From the NCBI GenBank assembly GCA_944393295.1, contig CALXZR010000092.1:1-40453 (forward strand): a stretch of DNA of 40,453 nt, given 5' to 3'. Shown piece by piece: positions 26,632 through 34,750 of the stretch; positions within the stretch are counted from its first letter, which is position 1, and every line of letters starts with the position of its first letter. This stretch comes from an uncultured Clostridia bacterium (GTDB taxonomy: Bacteria > Bacillota_A > Clostridia > TANB77 > CAG-508). A program made the translations under genes and the position numbers. The notes below the pieces were generated by a model, which worked only from the letters and a program-made list of their open reading frames with translations, was not told the DNA's origin and did not search any database.

Positions 26632-27225
26632 TTAGTTCTTTGGATCTTCGTCTCCCACAGAAAAACCAAATAGATTCAGCATGCCTGAAGAAACGAAGGC
26701 ATTACTTACCGCATTATCAGCCATATCCATACACCTTTCGAGAAACTCTCCGTATAGCATCTTTACCATATCATTGCACAGTTTCTCCAAGTCTTCTTTA
26801 GCAGCTTCTCTCGTGTTTTGTGAAATGAGTATTTTTTTGAACTCTTCTTCACAGATTTCAGGCGGAATTTCTCCTAACCTTGTAACCTCTTTTATATAGA
26901 GTAATTGCGAAAAGATGAGGTTTTTGAAGTTATAGCGTATATCATTCTGGAATTCATCTTCAAACTCTGTGTAGTCAGCAGCTATTTCCTTTATTTTCCG
27001 CTTAAATCTTGCCGGTGCTTCTTCTGTTATTTTTAATACATTTCCTCCCAGCTGCGCATATGACTCTTTTATTATGTTTTGAGCCATATTGGATTTAAGA
27101 AATAGCTCTATCCTTGTACTGTCAAACCCCATTTGGCGTAGCTCTTCTTCAACCTCCTTCTGCTTTTTTAAAGCTTCATCTAAAGTGATTTCTGTAATGT
27201 CTGTGTTTTTCCGCTCCTCATTCAT
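26632..27225 (-). CDS. orphan helical protein of foreign base composition
   Basis: 197 aa, no family recognised. It appears wholly alpha-helical and acidic/charged, with a long N-terminal helical region (EALKKQKEVEEELRQMG), a lysine-rich patch PARFKRKIKEIAADY (about 80-94), and a weakly hydrophobic C-terminus (VSSGMLNLFGFSV). No signal peptide or membrane helix. GC and codon use are well above the flanking methyltransferase and ispH genes. It has an AAAGG site and a perfect-consensus promoter of its own. It stands as a single-gene unit between unrelated housekeeping genes. Function unknown. Confidence 0.65.
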   Translation of the reverse strand: MNEERKNTDITEITLDEALKKQKEVEEELRQMGFDSTRIELFLKSNMAQNIIKESYAQLGGNVLKITEEAPARFKRKIKEIAADYTEFEDEFQNDIRYNFKNLIFSQLLYIKEVTRLGEIPPEICEEEFKKILISQNTREAAKEDLEKLCNDMVKMLYGEFLERCMDMADNAVSNAFVSSGMLNLFGFSVGDEDPKN

Positions 27226-27278
27226 CTGGTTACCTTTCCTTTCTAAGAAGTCTACATTGAGTTCTAGTTACAAAAATT

Positions 27279-27307
27279 ATTATAGCATTTCTTTATAATT
27301 ATGTCAA
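27279..27307 (-). promoter_or_regulatory. perfect consensus sigma-A promoter of the orphan gene
   Basis: On the minus strand TTGACA (27307-27302), a 17-base spacer and TATAAT (27284-27279), with TGC before the -10. Both hexamers match the consensus exactly. It drives only the 26632-27225 gene. Confidence 0.9.
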
Positions 27308-27321
27308 CTTTATTAAAGTGT

Positions 27322-27360
27322 AAAAAAAGCCTCTATAATAGATTTTATCTACTTTAGAGG
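27322..27360 (-). terminator. terminator of ispH
   Basis: On the minus strand CCTCTAAAGTAGA pairs with TCTATTATAGAGG with one mismatch and one wobble, followed by CTTTTTTT. It lies directly after the ispH stop. Confidence 0.88.
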
Positions 27361-27366
27361 TTTTTA

Positions 27367-28227
27367 TTATCCATTTATCTTTTCAAAAAAATCAATTATA
27401 TCTTCTACTACTTCTGGTGGTGTTGAAGCTCCTGCCATTATTCCAACTCTTTCGTCCTTAATAAAATCCATCTTTTTCAAGTCTTTTCTAGTTTGCACAA
27501 AATATACTTTTGAGCAATTTTCTTTTGCGATTTCCACTAATTTTTGAGTATTTGAGCTATTTTTTCCACCTATTATAACCATACTGTTTACTCTAGATGC
27601 AATTTCTTTCGTTTCATCTTGCCTTTTGCCAGTTGCACTGCAAATAGTTTTATCAACCATTACTATAGTTTTTTTAAACACTTCTCTTAATTCATCTGTT
27701 AATTTATCAAATTTTTTAGAAGAAAAAGTTGTTTGAGACACAACATATACATACCCCATTCTTGTTTTTTCATATTCCATATAAGCATCTAAAATTTCAT
27801 CTGCATCATCTATAACATAGCAATTTTCACCAGCAAATCCTTTTATACCAATAACTTCAGGATGATTTGCATTCCCAACTATAATTATAAAACTCTTTTT
27901 CTTCTCTTTTTCCACTTTATTATGTATAACATGTACATTTGCACAAGTTAGGTCATAAACCTCTAGACCTTTTCTATAAGCTCTTTCGTAAATTTCCTTT
28001 GGCTCTCCATGAGCTCTAAAAATTACTTTTGAATAGTTTGGAATTTCTTTTATATCTTCTACTGTAATCATTCCATTTTTTTCTAATTCCTCTACTACTT
28101 GTCTATTGTGTACCAATTCACCTAAACAATAGACTTTGTCATTTTTACTTACAATTTCTTTTGCCTTTTGAACAGCAAGTTTTACTCCTTCACACATTCC
28201 TGTGAATTTTCCAACAACTACTTCCAA
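27367..28227 (-). CDS. ispH: 4-hydroxy-3-methylbut-2-enyl diphosphate reductase IspH
   Basis: 286 aa, starting with a TTG codon (an AGGAG site lies just upstream). The three cysteines of the 4Fe-4S site are present: TGMCEGVKLAV (Cys12), LTCANVH (about 95) and KTICSATGKRQ (about 193). NANHPEVIGIKG (about 121-132) and the EXXHGEP-type motif RAHGEPKEIY are also typical. IspH makes IPP and DMAPP in the last step of the non-mevalonate isoprenoid pathway. It ends at a strong terminator. The gene just upstream is a 35-aa membrane peptide. Confidence 0.95.
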   Translation of the reverse strand: MEVVVGKFTGMCEGVKLAVQKAKEIVSKNDKVYCLGELVHNRQVVEELEKNGMITVEDIKEIPNYSKVIFRAHGEPKEIYERAYRKGLEVYDLTCANVHVIHNKVEKEKKKSFIIIVGNANHPEVIGIKGFAGENCYVIDDADEILDAYMEYEKTRMGYVYVVSQTTFSSKKFDKLTDELREVFKKTIVMVDKTICSATGKRQDETKEIASRVNSMVIIGGKNSSNTQKLVEIAKENCSKVYFVQTRKDLKKMDFIKDERVGIMAGASTPPEVVEDIIDFFEKING

Positions 28228-28243
28228 AACAATCTCCTTTTAT

Positions 28244-28351
28244 CTATAACATATATAATATCTGTATAAAATTATATAACAAAATACTAAAAAAAGCAAA
28301 ACTTATTAAAGTAATTAAACATAAAAATTTTAAAAATACATTTCTTCTCAT
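28244..28351 (-). CDS. 35-aa hydrophobic peptide with strong ribosome binding site
   Basis: An ORF of 35 codons reading MRRNVFLKFLCLITLISFAF and ending YNFIQILYML. Two arginines and a lysine precede one long hydrophobic helix (about residues 6-32). AAGGAG sits six bases ahead of the ATG, better than for many real genes here. It lies 16 bases upstream of ispH, which itself starts with a weak TTG codon, so the two are probably co-transcribed. No family recognised. It could be a real small membrane protein or a leader peptide. Confidence 0.5.
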   Translation of the reverse strand: MRRNVFLKFLCLITLISFAFFSILLYNFIQILYML

Positions 28352-28553
28352 ATAAAACTCCTTATTTATAGAATTTGCATAAATTTTCCATTTTATACTA
28401 TTTTATATTCAAAGAAATTATTTATATTCTAATTTTATTTTTACATTTTTTTCACATTCTTTTAATTAAGATAACAAAAATACTTTTTTGCTAAAAATTT
28501 TTATACTAATTTATCGATTTTTAATTAATATTGTATTTTATTTAATATAATTT

Positions 28554-30341
28554 TTATTTAAGTTCTTCTTTTATCTTGTTTGCTAATTCTTTATTTATTC
28601 CTTTTACTTTACAAATTTCTTCAATACTTGCCTCTTTTATTTTAGCTACACTTCCAAATTTTTTAAGTAATGCAGTTCTCTTCTTTTCTCCAATACCTTC
28701 TATATAATCTAATTTTGATTTAGTCATTTCTTTATCTCTAACTTTTCTGTGATATTCTATAGCAGTGTTGTGAACTTCATTTTGAAGATTAGTTATAAAA
28801 TTAAATAGGTTTTCTGAAATATTAAATTCGTCCTTTTCTTCATTTACTAAAGCTCTAGTTGAGTGATGATTATCCTTTACCATACCATATACTGGTATTT
28901 CAACATTATTTTCCTCTAAAGCATTTTTTATAGCCCTAATTTGTGTAATTCCACCATCAGCTAATATTAGATCTGGAAGAGTTCCAAAACCTCCTTTTGG
29001 GTTTTCTAAAGAATGTTTTATTCTTCGAGAAACCACTTCTTGCATACATCTTGGATCGTCCTGGTCAAAAACAGTTTTTATTTTAAACCTTCTAGACATA
29101 TTCCTTTTTATTTCACCATTTATAGCTACACACATACCCGCTACAATAAAAGAACCAGAAATATTTGAAATATCAAAACTCTCAATTTTAGTTGGCATCT
29201 GGTCTAAGTCTAGTATATCTCTTAGCTCAGTTAGAATTTCTGTTTTATCTTTCATTTTATTTTCTAGAGTAATTTTACTATTCATTTCTGCCATTTCAAC
29301 GAAACGTAATTTCTCGCCCTTTTGTGGACTCTTTAGCTCTACTTTTCTTCCTGCTTGCGTAGCTAACCAGTTTTCCAATGAGGATTTTTCTTCTAAGTCA
29401 TATCTTAGCATTATTTTATTTGGTAAATCTTTTTTATCTATATAATATTGTTTTATAAAACCTGAAATTATCTCTTCTGGCTCCATATCTTTTAATTCAT
29501 CAAAGAAATAATGCTCTCTACCAATCATTTTACTGCCTCTAACAAAAAATATTTCAACTACACAAGATACTTCGTTTTTATAAAGTCCAATTACATCTAT
29601 ATTATTTTCTGAGATATTAGAAACTTTTTGCTTCTCTACTACTCTTTCTATAGCTAAAATTCTATCTCTTACCTCTGCTGCTTTTTCATATTCCATATTT
29701 TCGGAAAAGAATAGCATATCTTTTTGCAATTCTTTTTTTATACTATCAATTTTTCCTTCTAATAGCATTATTATTTGATCTATTTGCTTTTTGTAATCTT
29801 CTACTGTTACATATCCCATACAAGGAGCTAAACATTTCTTTATATGGTAATTTAGACAAGCTCTATCTTTGTTTCTATAATTTTTGCATTGTCTTATTTG
29901 AAATTTTTCCTTTATAAAATTAATTGTTTCTTTTGCACTTCCAACATTTGGATATGGTCCAAAATATTTTGCACCATCATTTACAATTCTTCTTGTCATA
30001 GTTACTGTTGGATAATCTGATTTTACATCAATTCTAATATATGGATAAGTTTTATCATCTTTTAGTAGTACATTAAACCTTGGTCTATATTTTTTTATTA
30101 GATTACATTCTAAAATAAGAGCTTCATCTTCGCTGCCTACAACTATATATTCAAAATGGTCAATTAGTGAAACCATTTTTTCTATTCTAGCTGTTTTATT
30201 GTTTTTTCTAAAATATTGACGAACCCTATTTCTTAGTACTACAGCTTTTCCAACATATATAACATTGTCATTTATATCTCGCATTATATATACGCCAGGT
30301 TTTACTGGCAATTTTTTTAGTTCTTCTTCAATATTAAACAT
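28554..30341 (-). CDS. uvrC: excinuclease ABC subunit C
   Basis: 595 aa. The N-terminal GIY-YIG nuclease has GVYIMRD and VIYVGKA (about 16-34) with the 3' incision site. A UVR motif (about 200-235, MEYEKAAEVRDRI) binds UvrB. The RNase H-like 5' nuclease domain has ESFDISNISG (about 387-396), and helix-hairpin-helix motifs end the protein (IEGIGEKKRTALLKKFG). UvrC makes both cuts in nucleotide excision repair. A four-cysteine cluster in the first third (CKNYRNKDRACLNYHIKKC...C) fits the known Fe-S form. It starts three bases after hpt ends, so the two are in one operon. Confidence 0.96.
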   Translation of the reverse strand: MFNIEEELKKLPVKPGVYIMRDINDNVIYVGKAVVLRNRVRQYFRKNNKTARIEKMVSLIDHFEYIVVGSEDEALILECNLIKKYRPRFNVLLKDDKTYPYIRIDVKSDYPTVTMTRRIVNDGAKYFGPYPNVGSAKETINFIKEKFQIRQCKNYRNKDRACLNYHIKKCLAPCMGYVTVEDYKKQIDQIIMLLEGKIDSIKKELQKDMLFFSENMEYEKAAEVRDRILAIERVVEKQKVSNISENNIDVIGLYKNEVSCVVEIFFVRGSKMIGREHYFFDELKDMEPEEIISGFIKQYYIDKKDLPNKIMLRYDLEEKSSLENWLATQAGRKVELKSPQKGEKLRFVEMAEMNSKITLENKMKDKTEILTELRDILDLDQMPTKIESFDISNISGSFIVAGMCVAINGEIKRNMSRRFKIKTVFDQDDPRCMQEVVSRRIKHSLENPKGGFGTLPDLILADGGITQIRAIKNALEENNVEIPVYGMVKDNHHSTRALVNEEKDEFNISENLFNFITNLQNEVHNTAIEYHRKVRDKEMTKSKLDYIEGIGEKKRTALLKKFGSVAKIKEASIEEICKVKGINKELANKIKEELK

Positions 30342-30344
30342 TCT

Positions 30345-30875
30345 CTATTCCTCTTCTAAATATCCAATATATGGTATGTTTCTTCCTATTTCATCTACAT
30401 CAAAGCCATAGCCTACAACATATTTATTTTCTATTTCAAAGCAGGTATAATCTACCTTAACATCTGCTTTTCTTCTTTCTTTTTTATCTGCTAATACTGC
30501 TATTTTTAAGCTACTTGGATTTTTACTTTGTAGGTATTCTTTTAAGTATTTTAAAGTATATCCTGTATCTATTATATCTTCAACAATTAAAACATCTTTT
30601 CCTTCTATATCTGTATCTAAACCCTTTTTTACAATAATATTTCCTGTACTTTGTGTTCCTTGATAGCTTGAAACCTGCATTACTTCTAACATAATTGGTG
30701 TTTTCATTTTTTTTACTAGGTCTACTGTAAAAAAGATTGCCCCTTTTAAAACAGATATTATAATTACTGTTTTTCCTTTATAATCGTCATCAATTTTTTT
30801 AGCAACTTCTTTTATTCTTTTTTGAATTTGCTCCTCTGTAAACATTACTTTTAATTTTTCTTCTAAATTTTCCAT
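30345..30875 (-). CDS. hpt: hypoxanthine phosphoribosyltransferase
   Basis: About 176 aa from the ATG at 30875, the start with a GAAAGGA site; an upstream in-frame ATG at 30920 is unlikely. The PRPP loop VLIVEDIIDTGYTL (about 95-108) and the SVLKGAIFF hood loop are typical. VVGYGFDVDE near the C-terminus binds the purine ring. The enzyme salvages hypoxanthine and guanine to IMP and GMP. It is divergent from glmS, across a 125-base region with the glmS promoter. It is upstream of uvrC in an operon. Confidence 0.94.
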   Translation of the reverse strand: MENLEEKLKVMFTEEQIQKRIKEVAKKIDDDYKGKTVIIISVLKGAIFFTVDLVKKMKTPIMLEVMQVSSYQGTQSTGNIIVKKGLDTDIEGKDVLIVEDIIDTGYTLKYLKEYLQSKNPSSLKIAVLADKKERRKADVKVDYTCFEIENKYVVGYGFDVDEIGRNIPYIGYLEEE

Positions 30876-30985
30876 ATATTTTCCTTTCATACCATAAAAC
30901 TTATGTTTATTATAATACATTTAAATTTTATGTGTCAATGGAAAAGGCTTAGTTCGCAGCAAAACAAAATTCACAAAAAATTCAT

Positions 30986-31029
30986 TTGACACTTTGAGCA
31001 TTTACACATATTATATAGTAAATGTGTAA
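30986..31029 (+). promoter_or_regulatory. glmS promoter with inverted repeat over the -10
   Basis: TTGACA (30986-30991), a 17-base spacer and TATTAT (31009-31014). TTACACAT (31002-31009) and its complement ATGTGTAA (31022-31029) form a perfect 8-bp inverted repeat centred just after the -10, placed like an operator. Transcription should begin near 31021, about 25 bases before the ribozyme cut site. Confidence 0.75.
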
Positions 31030-31046
31030 GATATAAATTTTAAAAA

Positions 31047-31180
31047 GCGCCAGGACATATTTTTATATGTTGACGAGGTCTAGAGTTATCGAAAGATTCG
31101 GCGGATGCTCTAGTGGTATATTACTACCAAATGTATATATAAAAAGTAGCTGCGAAGCTATAACAGAGTATATACAAGTA
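31047..31180 (+). ncRNA. glmS ribozyme/riboswitch
   Basis: The glmS ribozyme core is clear: cut site A|GCGCC at 31046/31047, then P1 (ACATAT with ATATGT), GACGAGG (31072-31078), AGTTATCGA and TTCGGCGGATGCTC (about 31085-31110), and a P4 arm (GTATATAT with GTATATAC at 31168-31175). When glucosamine-6-phosphate binds, the leader cuts itself and glmS mRNA is degraded. It lies between the promoter and the glmS start, in the usual place. Confidence 0.95.
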
Positions 31181-31219
31181 ATTCTTACACATAATAAATT
31201 TAAAAGGAGATTTTATATT

Positions 31220-33058
31220 ATGTGCGGAATTGTTGGTTACATAGGTAACAAAAAAGCAGAGCCTATTTTAATTAATGGTCTTTACAAACTAGAATATAGA
31301 GGCTATGACTCTGCTGGAATAGCAACTATTGAAAAGGATGCTATTAAAAATATTAAAAATAAAGGTCGTGTTGCAGATCTTGAAAAAACAGATGGAATTG
31401 AAAATTTAGAAGGAACTATTGGTATAGCTCACACAAGATGGGCTACACATGGAAAACCTTCAAGTATTAATTCACATCCTCATTTGGATAATAGCAAACA
31501 TTTTGCTGTTGTTCACAATGGAATTATTGAAAATTATGCTGATTTAAAAGCTTTTCTTCAAAAACATAATTATACTTTTTTATCTGATACAGATACAGAA
31601 ATTATACCAAATTTAATTCATTACAATTTTATGCAAGATAAAAAAGACGATAATTTAAAATTCTTAAGGGCTGTTAAAAATGCTTGTTATATGCTTAAAG
31701 GAAGCTATGCAATTGAAGTTATTTCAGATTATTTTAAAGATGAAATGATTGTTGTTAGAAAAGATAGTCCATTAGTTATTGGAAAAGGAACTGATGAAAA
31801 TTATATTAGCTCAGATATACCTGCTATTCTTTCTTATACAAAAGATTTTTATTTATTAAATGATAATGAATTTGCTTTACTTTCTAGAGAAAATATAGAA
31901 TTTTTCGATAATGAGCTTAATAAATTAGAAAAGAAACCAATAAATATCAGTTGGAATCCTTTAGCTGCCGAAAAGGATGGCTATGAAGACTTTATGTTAA
32001 AAGAAATACATGAACAGCCTCGTGCTATACAAGAGACTATATGGTCTCATCTTCCAGAAAATTTAAAATGTCAACTTGAAGAATTAGACTTTTCAAAAGA
32101 TTATTTAGAAAGTTTGCAAAAGATTTATTTAGTAGCTTGTGGAACTGCTATGCATGCTTGCTTAGTTGCAAAAAATATGATTGAAAACATTTGTGAAATT
32201 CCAGTTGAAGTTGATATTGCTTCTGAATTTAGATATAGAAATCCCATTATAAATGAAAAAACTTTATGTGTTTTTGTTAGTCAATCTGGAGAAACTGCAG
32301 ATACTATTGCAGCTTTAAAATTATCAAAAACAAAAGGTGCAAAAACTATAGCAATTTCAAATGTTGGAGGAAGCTCTATAACAAGAGAGGCTGATTATAC
32401 TATATATACTCATGCTGGACCAGAAATAGCTGTTGCTTCTACTAAAGCATATACTTCTCAAATAGCTTTACTTTCTGTTCTTACTATTTATTTTGCAGAG
32501 ACTTTAGAGAGAAATTTAATTCAAGTAGAAGATTTGAAAAAAGAGCTATATCTTTTACCAGAAAAAATAACTGATAGTTTAAAATGTGCAAATCGAGTAA
32601 AAGCTTTTGCTCAAAAGGTTTACAAAGAAAAGGATATATTTTTCTTAGGTAGAGGTGTAGATTATGCTGCCTCTTTAGAGGGTTCTTTAAAACTAAAAGA
32701 AATCTCTTATATTCACTCTGAAGCCTATGCCTCTGGAGAATTAAAGCATGGTCCTATTGCACTTATAGAAGATGGTGTTACAGTTGTATCTGTTATTACT
32801 ACACCTAACTTAGTAGGAAAATCTATTAGCAATATTCAAGAAGTTATTACTAGAGGAGCTAAAACCTTTATTATTACAAACCAAGATTTAGAAGGGCATA
32901 CTTTTGATGAAGTAATTAGAGTTCCAAAAACTTCATCTTACATCTCTCCTATTCTTTCAATTATACCACTTCAGCTTTTTGCATATTATATTTCTAAAGA
33001 AAAAGGGTTAGATGTCGATAAACCTAGAAACTTAGCAAAATCTGTAACAGTTGAATAA
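31220..33058 (+). CDS. glmS: glutamine-fructose-6-phosphate aminotransferase
   Basis: 612 aa from the ATG at 31220 (AAAGGAGA nine bases ahead). The open frame extends back to 31067 but that part is the ribozyme, and Cys2 of MCGIVGYIGN must follow the start as the glutamine-hydrolysing nucleophile. The glutaminase domain has HTRWATHG and HNGIIENY. Two SIS domains follow (CGTAMHA..., SQSGETADT, then GRGVDYAASLEGSLKLKEISY). The C-terminus ends KSVTVE, the family tail. It makes glucosamine-6-phosphate for wall synthesis and is controlled by the ribozyme upstream. Confidence 0.97.
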   Translation: MCGIVGYIGNKKAEPILINGLYKLEYRGYDSAGIATIEKDAIKNIKNKGRVADLEKTDGIENLEGTIGIAHTRWATHGKPSSINSHPHLDNSKHFAVVHNGIIENYADLKAFLQKHNYTFLSDTDTEIIPNLIHYNFMQDKKDDNLKFLRAVKNACYMLKGSYAIEVISDYFKDEMIVVRKDSPLVIGKGTDENYISSDIPAILSYTKDFYLLNDNEFALLSRENIEFFDNELNKLEKKPINISWNPLAAEKDGYEDFMLKEIHEQPRAIQETIWSHLPENLKCQLEELDFSKDYLESLQKIYLVACGTAMHACLVAKNMIENICEIPVEVDIASEFRYRNPIINEKTLCVFVSQSGETADTIAALKLSKTKGAKTIAISNVGGSSITREADYTIYTHAGPEIAVASTKAYTSQIALLSVLTIYFAETLERNLIQVEDLKKELYLLPEKITDSLKCANRVKAFAQKVYKEKDIFFLGRGVDYAASLEGSLKLKEISYIHSEAYASGELKHGPIALIEDGVTVVSVITTPNLVGKSISNIQEVITRGAKTFIITNQDLEGHTFDEVIRVPKTSSYISPILSIIPLQLFAYYISKEKGLDVDKPRNLAKSVTVE

Positions 33059-33065
33059 ATTCAAG

Positions 33066-33105
33066 AGTCCAATAGCTTATAATTTAAGCATTGGGCTTTT
33101 AATTT
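33066..33105 (+). terminator. terminator of glmS
   Basis: AGTCCAAT pairs with ATTGGGCT (one wobble), with an inner GCTT/AAGC, then TTTTAATTT. It lies just after the glmS stop. Confidence 0.88.
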
Positions 33106-33114
33106 ACATAAAAT

Positions 33115-33143
33115 TTTACTTTTAAGCTATTTTATGGTATAAT
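33115..33143 (+). promoter_or_regulatory. sigma-A promoter of the RelA/SpoT-like gene
   Basis: TTTACT (33115-33120), a 17-base spacer and TATAAT (33138-33143), with TGG before the -10 (extended -10). The same ATGGTATAAT string precedes the 39270-39629 gene on the other strand. It lies about 75 bases before the start codon. Confidence 0.75.
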
Positions 33144-33219
33144 AAGTTTGTAGGTTTTACACTTTATTAGATGTGATTATTCAAGCAATTAAAAAATAGC
33201 AATAGGAGGTAATTGTAAC

Positions 33220-34314
33220 ATGAAAAAAGAAACGCTTGAAAAAATCCGGGAGGCTTTTGTAAAAGCCACTCAAGTTCCTTGTAGAGACAATCTAGAATTA
33301 GAACGGTGCTTCTTAGAGCTACTGTCTCAAGCCAAGACTCCAGAAGAAGACATTCCACGAATGGACTTTTTCTTAAGCGGTCTTCGCTCCAGTATTAGTT
33401 CACGAGAGCAGACTATGGACTATATAGAATTATGCACAGACATTATGTATGTAACAGTCCATATCATAATCTGGACAAATGAAAAGCATTCAGAATGGCT
33501 CGAAGGAAAAGATGCTGGTGAAGGAATTGACGCCATTGTATTCAGTCGCTGTAAGGCTCTTATCAGTGAGATGCTTAAAATGCTGGAAAAAGCTGATAAT
33601 CTGGTGCCGCCTATCATAGACGATTTATTTGGCATTAGATATGTAATATCAAACCCTGAAAATGGAATTTTTCTTGCCTGCATTCTTGCACAGAAAATTT
33701 TTAATGTTTTGTGCTGTTACAGCAGAAAAGATCGAGCAGATTTTATTGAATTCATAAAAGAGAATTTCAATATGTCTACTCAAGAAAGAATTTTCAGAGT
33801 CCTTGAGATACCATTCCAGCTAAAAGAGATTCGGCGGACAGATTCTCCAGATGAGTTCGATTTATCCAAAATAAAAGACTGGCCTAAACTTTTAAAGTAT
33901 AAGGTGGAACTGCCAACAGATGAGGATAGAAAGATATTAGAGAATTTTGTAGATTTTATGAAATTCTATTTTGATCCAAAGTCCAATTTGTACCAGAGTC
34001 TTCACTTTGTACTCGTAATTCCGTCCTCTTCTGAAGATATGCCCGGTGCCAAAATAGAAATCCAGTTCCGAACTGAGAATATGGATTACTATGCAAACAA
34101 TATAATTGCAAAGTCGCACAAAGGTAAAGTGGCACAGTATAAAAAGTATTTCCGTCTTACTTTACTGGAAATTGCTACAAGCAAAATACGTGCATTCTTT
34201 GGATATTCTGTTGAAAACGACTTGGATGGAATTTATAATCCCAAGAAGTTTTACAATAGGAGAATAAATTCCCAAAGCTTTGCAAAAGCTTTTTACAACC
34301 GTAAGAAAAATTAA
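33220..34314 (+). CDS. RelA/SpoT-like nucleotide pyrophosphokinase domain protein, foreign composition
   Basis: 364 aa. Residues 1-125 are helical and unrecognised. From about 130 the synthetase-type domain appears: DDLFGIR (134-140, family D-I-x-G-x-R with the metal Asp), YQSLH (258-262, family YRSLH, substrate loop) and EIQFRT (280-285, family ExQxRT with the second catalytic Glu), then NMDYYANNIIAKSHKGK. No HD hydrolase, TGS or ACT domain is present, so it is a stand-alone synthetase-like protein. Such proteins make (p)ppGpp or related alarmones, or in the toxSAS group transfer pyrophosphate to tRNA or nucleotides. The ~115-residue insert between motifs one and two is unusually long. GGAGG precedes the ATG; GC is much above its neighbours; it is a single-gene unit. 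Confidence 0.7.
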   Translation: MKKETLEKIREAFVKATQVPCRDNLELERCFLELLSQAKTPEEDIPRMDFFLSGLRSSISSREQTMDYIELCTDIMYVTVHIIIWTNEKHSEWLEGKDAGEGIDAIVFSRCKALISEMLKMLEKADNLVPPIIDDLFGIRYVISNPENGIFLACILAQKIFNVLCCYSRKDRADFIEFIKENFNMSTQERIFRVLEIPFQLKEIRRTDSPDEFDLSKIKDWPKLLKYKVELPTDEDRKILENFVDFMKFYFDPKSNLYQSLHFVLVIPSSSEDMPGAKIEIQFRTENMDYYANNIIAKSHKGKVAQYKKYFRLTLLEIATSKIRAFFGYSVENDLDGIYNPKKFYNRRINSQSFAKAFYNRKKN

Positions 34315-34353
34315 ATAATTCACATCAATCTACAAGTTCCTACTTGGGAACGC

Positions 34354-34398
34354 AAAATGACCTAGCTAGCTTTACGCTGGCTGGGTCGTTTTGTTTTT
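34354..34398 (+). terminator. strong terminator of the RelA/SpoT-like gene
   Basis: A 17-bp fully paired stem (AAAATGACCTAGCTAGC with GCTGGCTGGGTCGTTTT, four G-U pairs, loop TTTAC) followed by GTTTTT. A smaller hairpin, GTTCC/GGAAC at 34336-34351, comes just before. Confidence 0.92.
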
Positions 34399-34441
34399 AT
34401 CTTCCTCTAATTTTTAGACAAAAAAATAAAGCCATACTGCT

Positions 34442-34678
34442 TTATTTCTTTTTTAATTCAGCTTTTTTTACCTGCTTAATTAAATAATTATATTTTGCTT
34501 CTTCTGCTTTTATTTGATAAGTATAATAATCTATTAAATCACTTTCAGCAAATTGCATATTGTGATACATATTTCTTAGAGTATTTTTAGACTCATTTAT
34601 TCCTTTTAATAATTCTAGCATCTTTTCATTTTCCTGTAGTTCTGAAATCTTAGTCTCTCTTACAAATCTTTCTTGCAA
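34442..34678 (-). CDS. YaaL-like DUF2508 small protein
   Basis: About 78 aa. Two long helices with the C-terminal pattern DLIDYYTYQIKAEEAKYNYLIKQ, matching the DUF2508/YaaL family (family form D-L-I-D-x-A-I-Y-x-x-E-A-A-x-x-K-Y-x-Y-L). The family has no known activity and usually lies by recR and bofA; here it sits between the RelA-like gene and engB. I prefer the TTG at 34678 as start because GGGTGAT lies just ahead of it; the GTG at 34687 would overlap that site. Codon use is native. Confidence 0.75.
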   Translation of the reverse strand: MQERFVRETKISELQENEKMLELLKGINESKNTLRNMYHNMQFAESDLIDYYTYQIKAEEAKYNYLIKQVKKAELKKK

Positions 34679-34750
34679 CTTAATCACCCAAAACTATTAT
34701 ATGTATAATTAAAATTTATATACTAAAAACTATCCTATATTAAGTAATTT

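Noticed and set aside
28352..28553. Gap between uvrC and the small peptide as an RNA gene
   Set aside because: Only AT-rich sequence with no stable stem or tRNA-like arms.
31067..31219. In-frame N-terminal extension of glmS
   Set aside because: It is the ribozyme core; Cys2 after the ATG at 31220 must be the active N-terminal residue, and AAAGGAGA precedes that ATG.
33420..34119. Minus-strand ORFs opposite the RelA/SpoT-like gene, as a possible antitoxin
   Set aside because: Fully within the coding frame of the recognised gene, no ribosome site, no motif. No separate antitoxin is visible.
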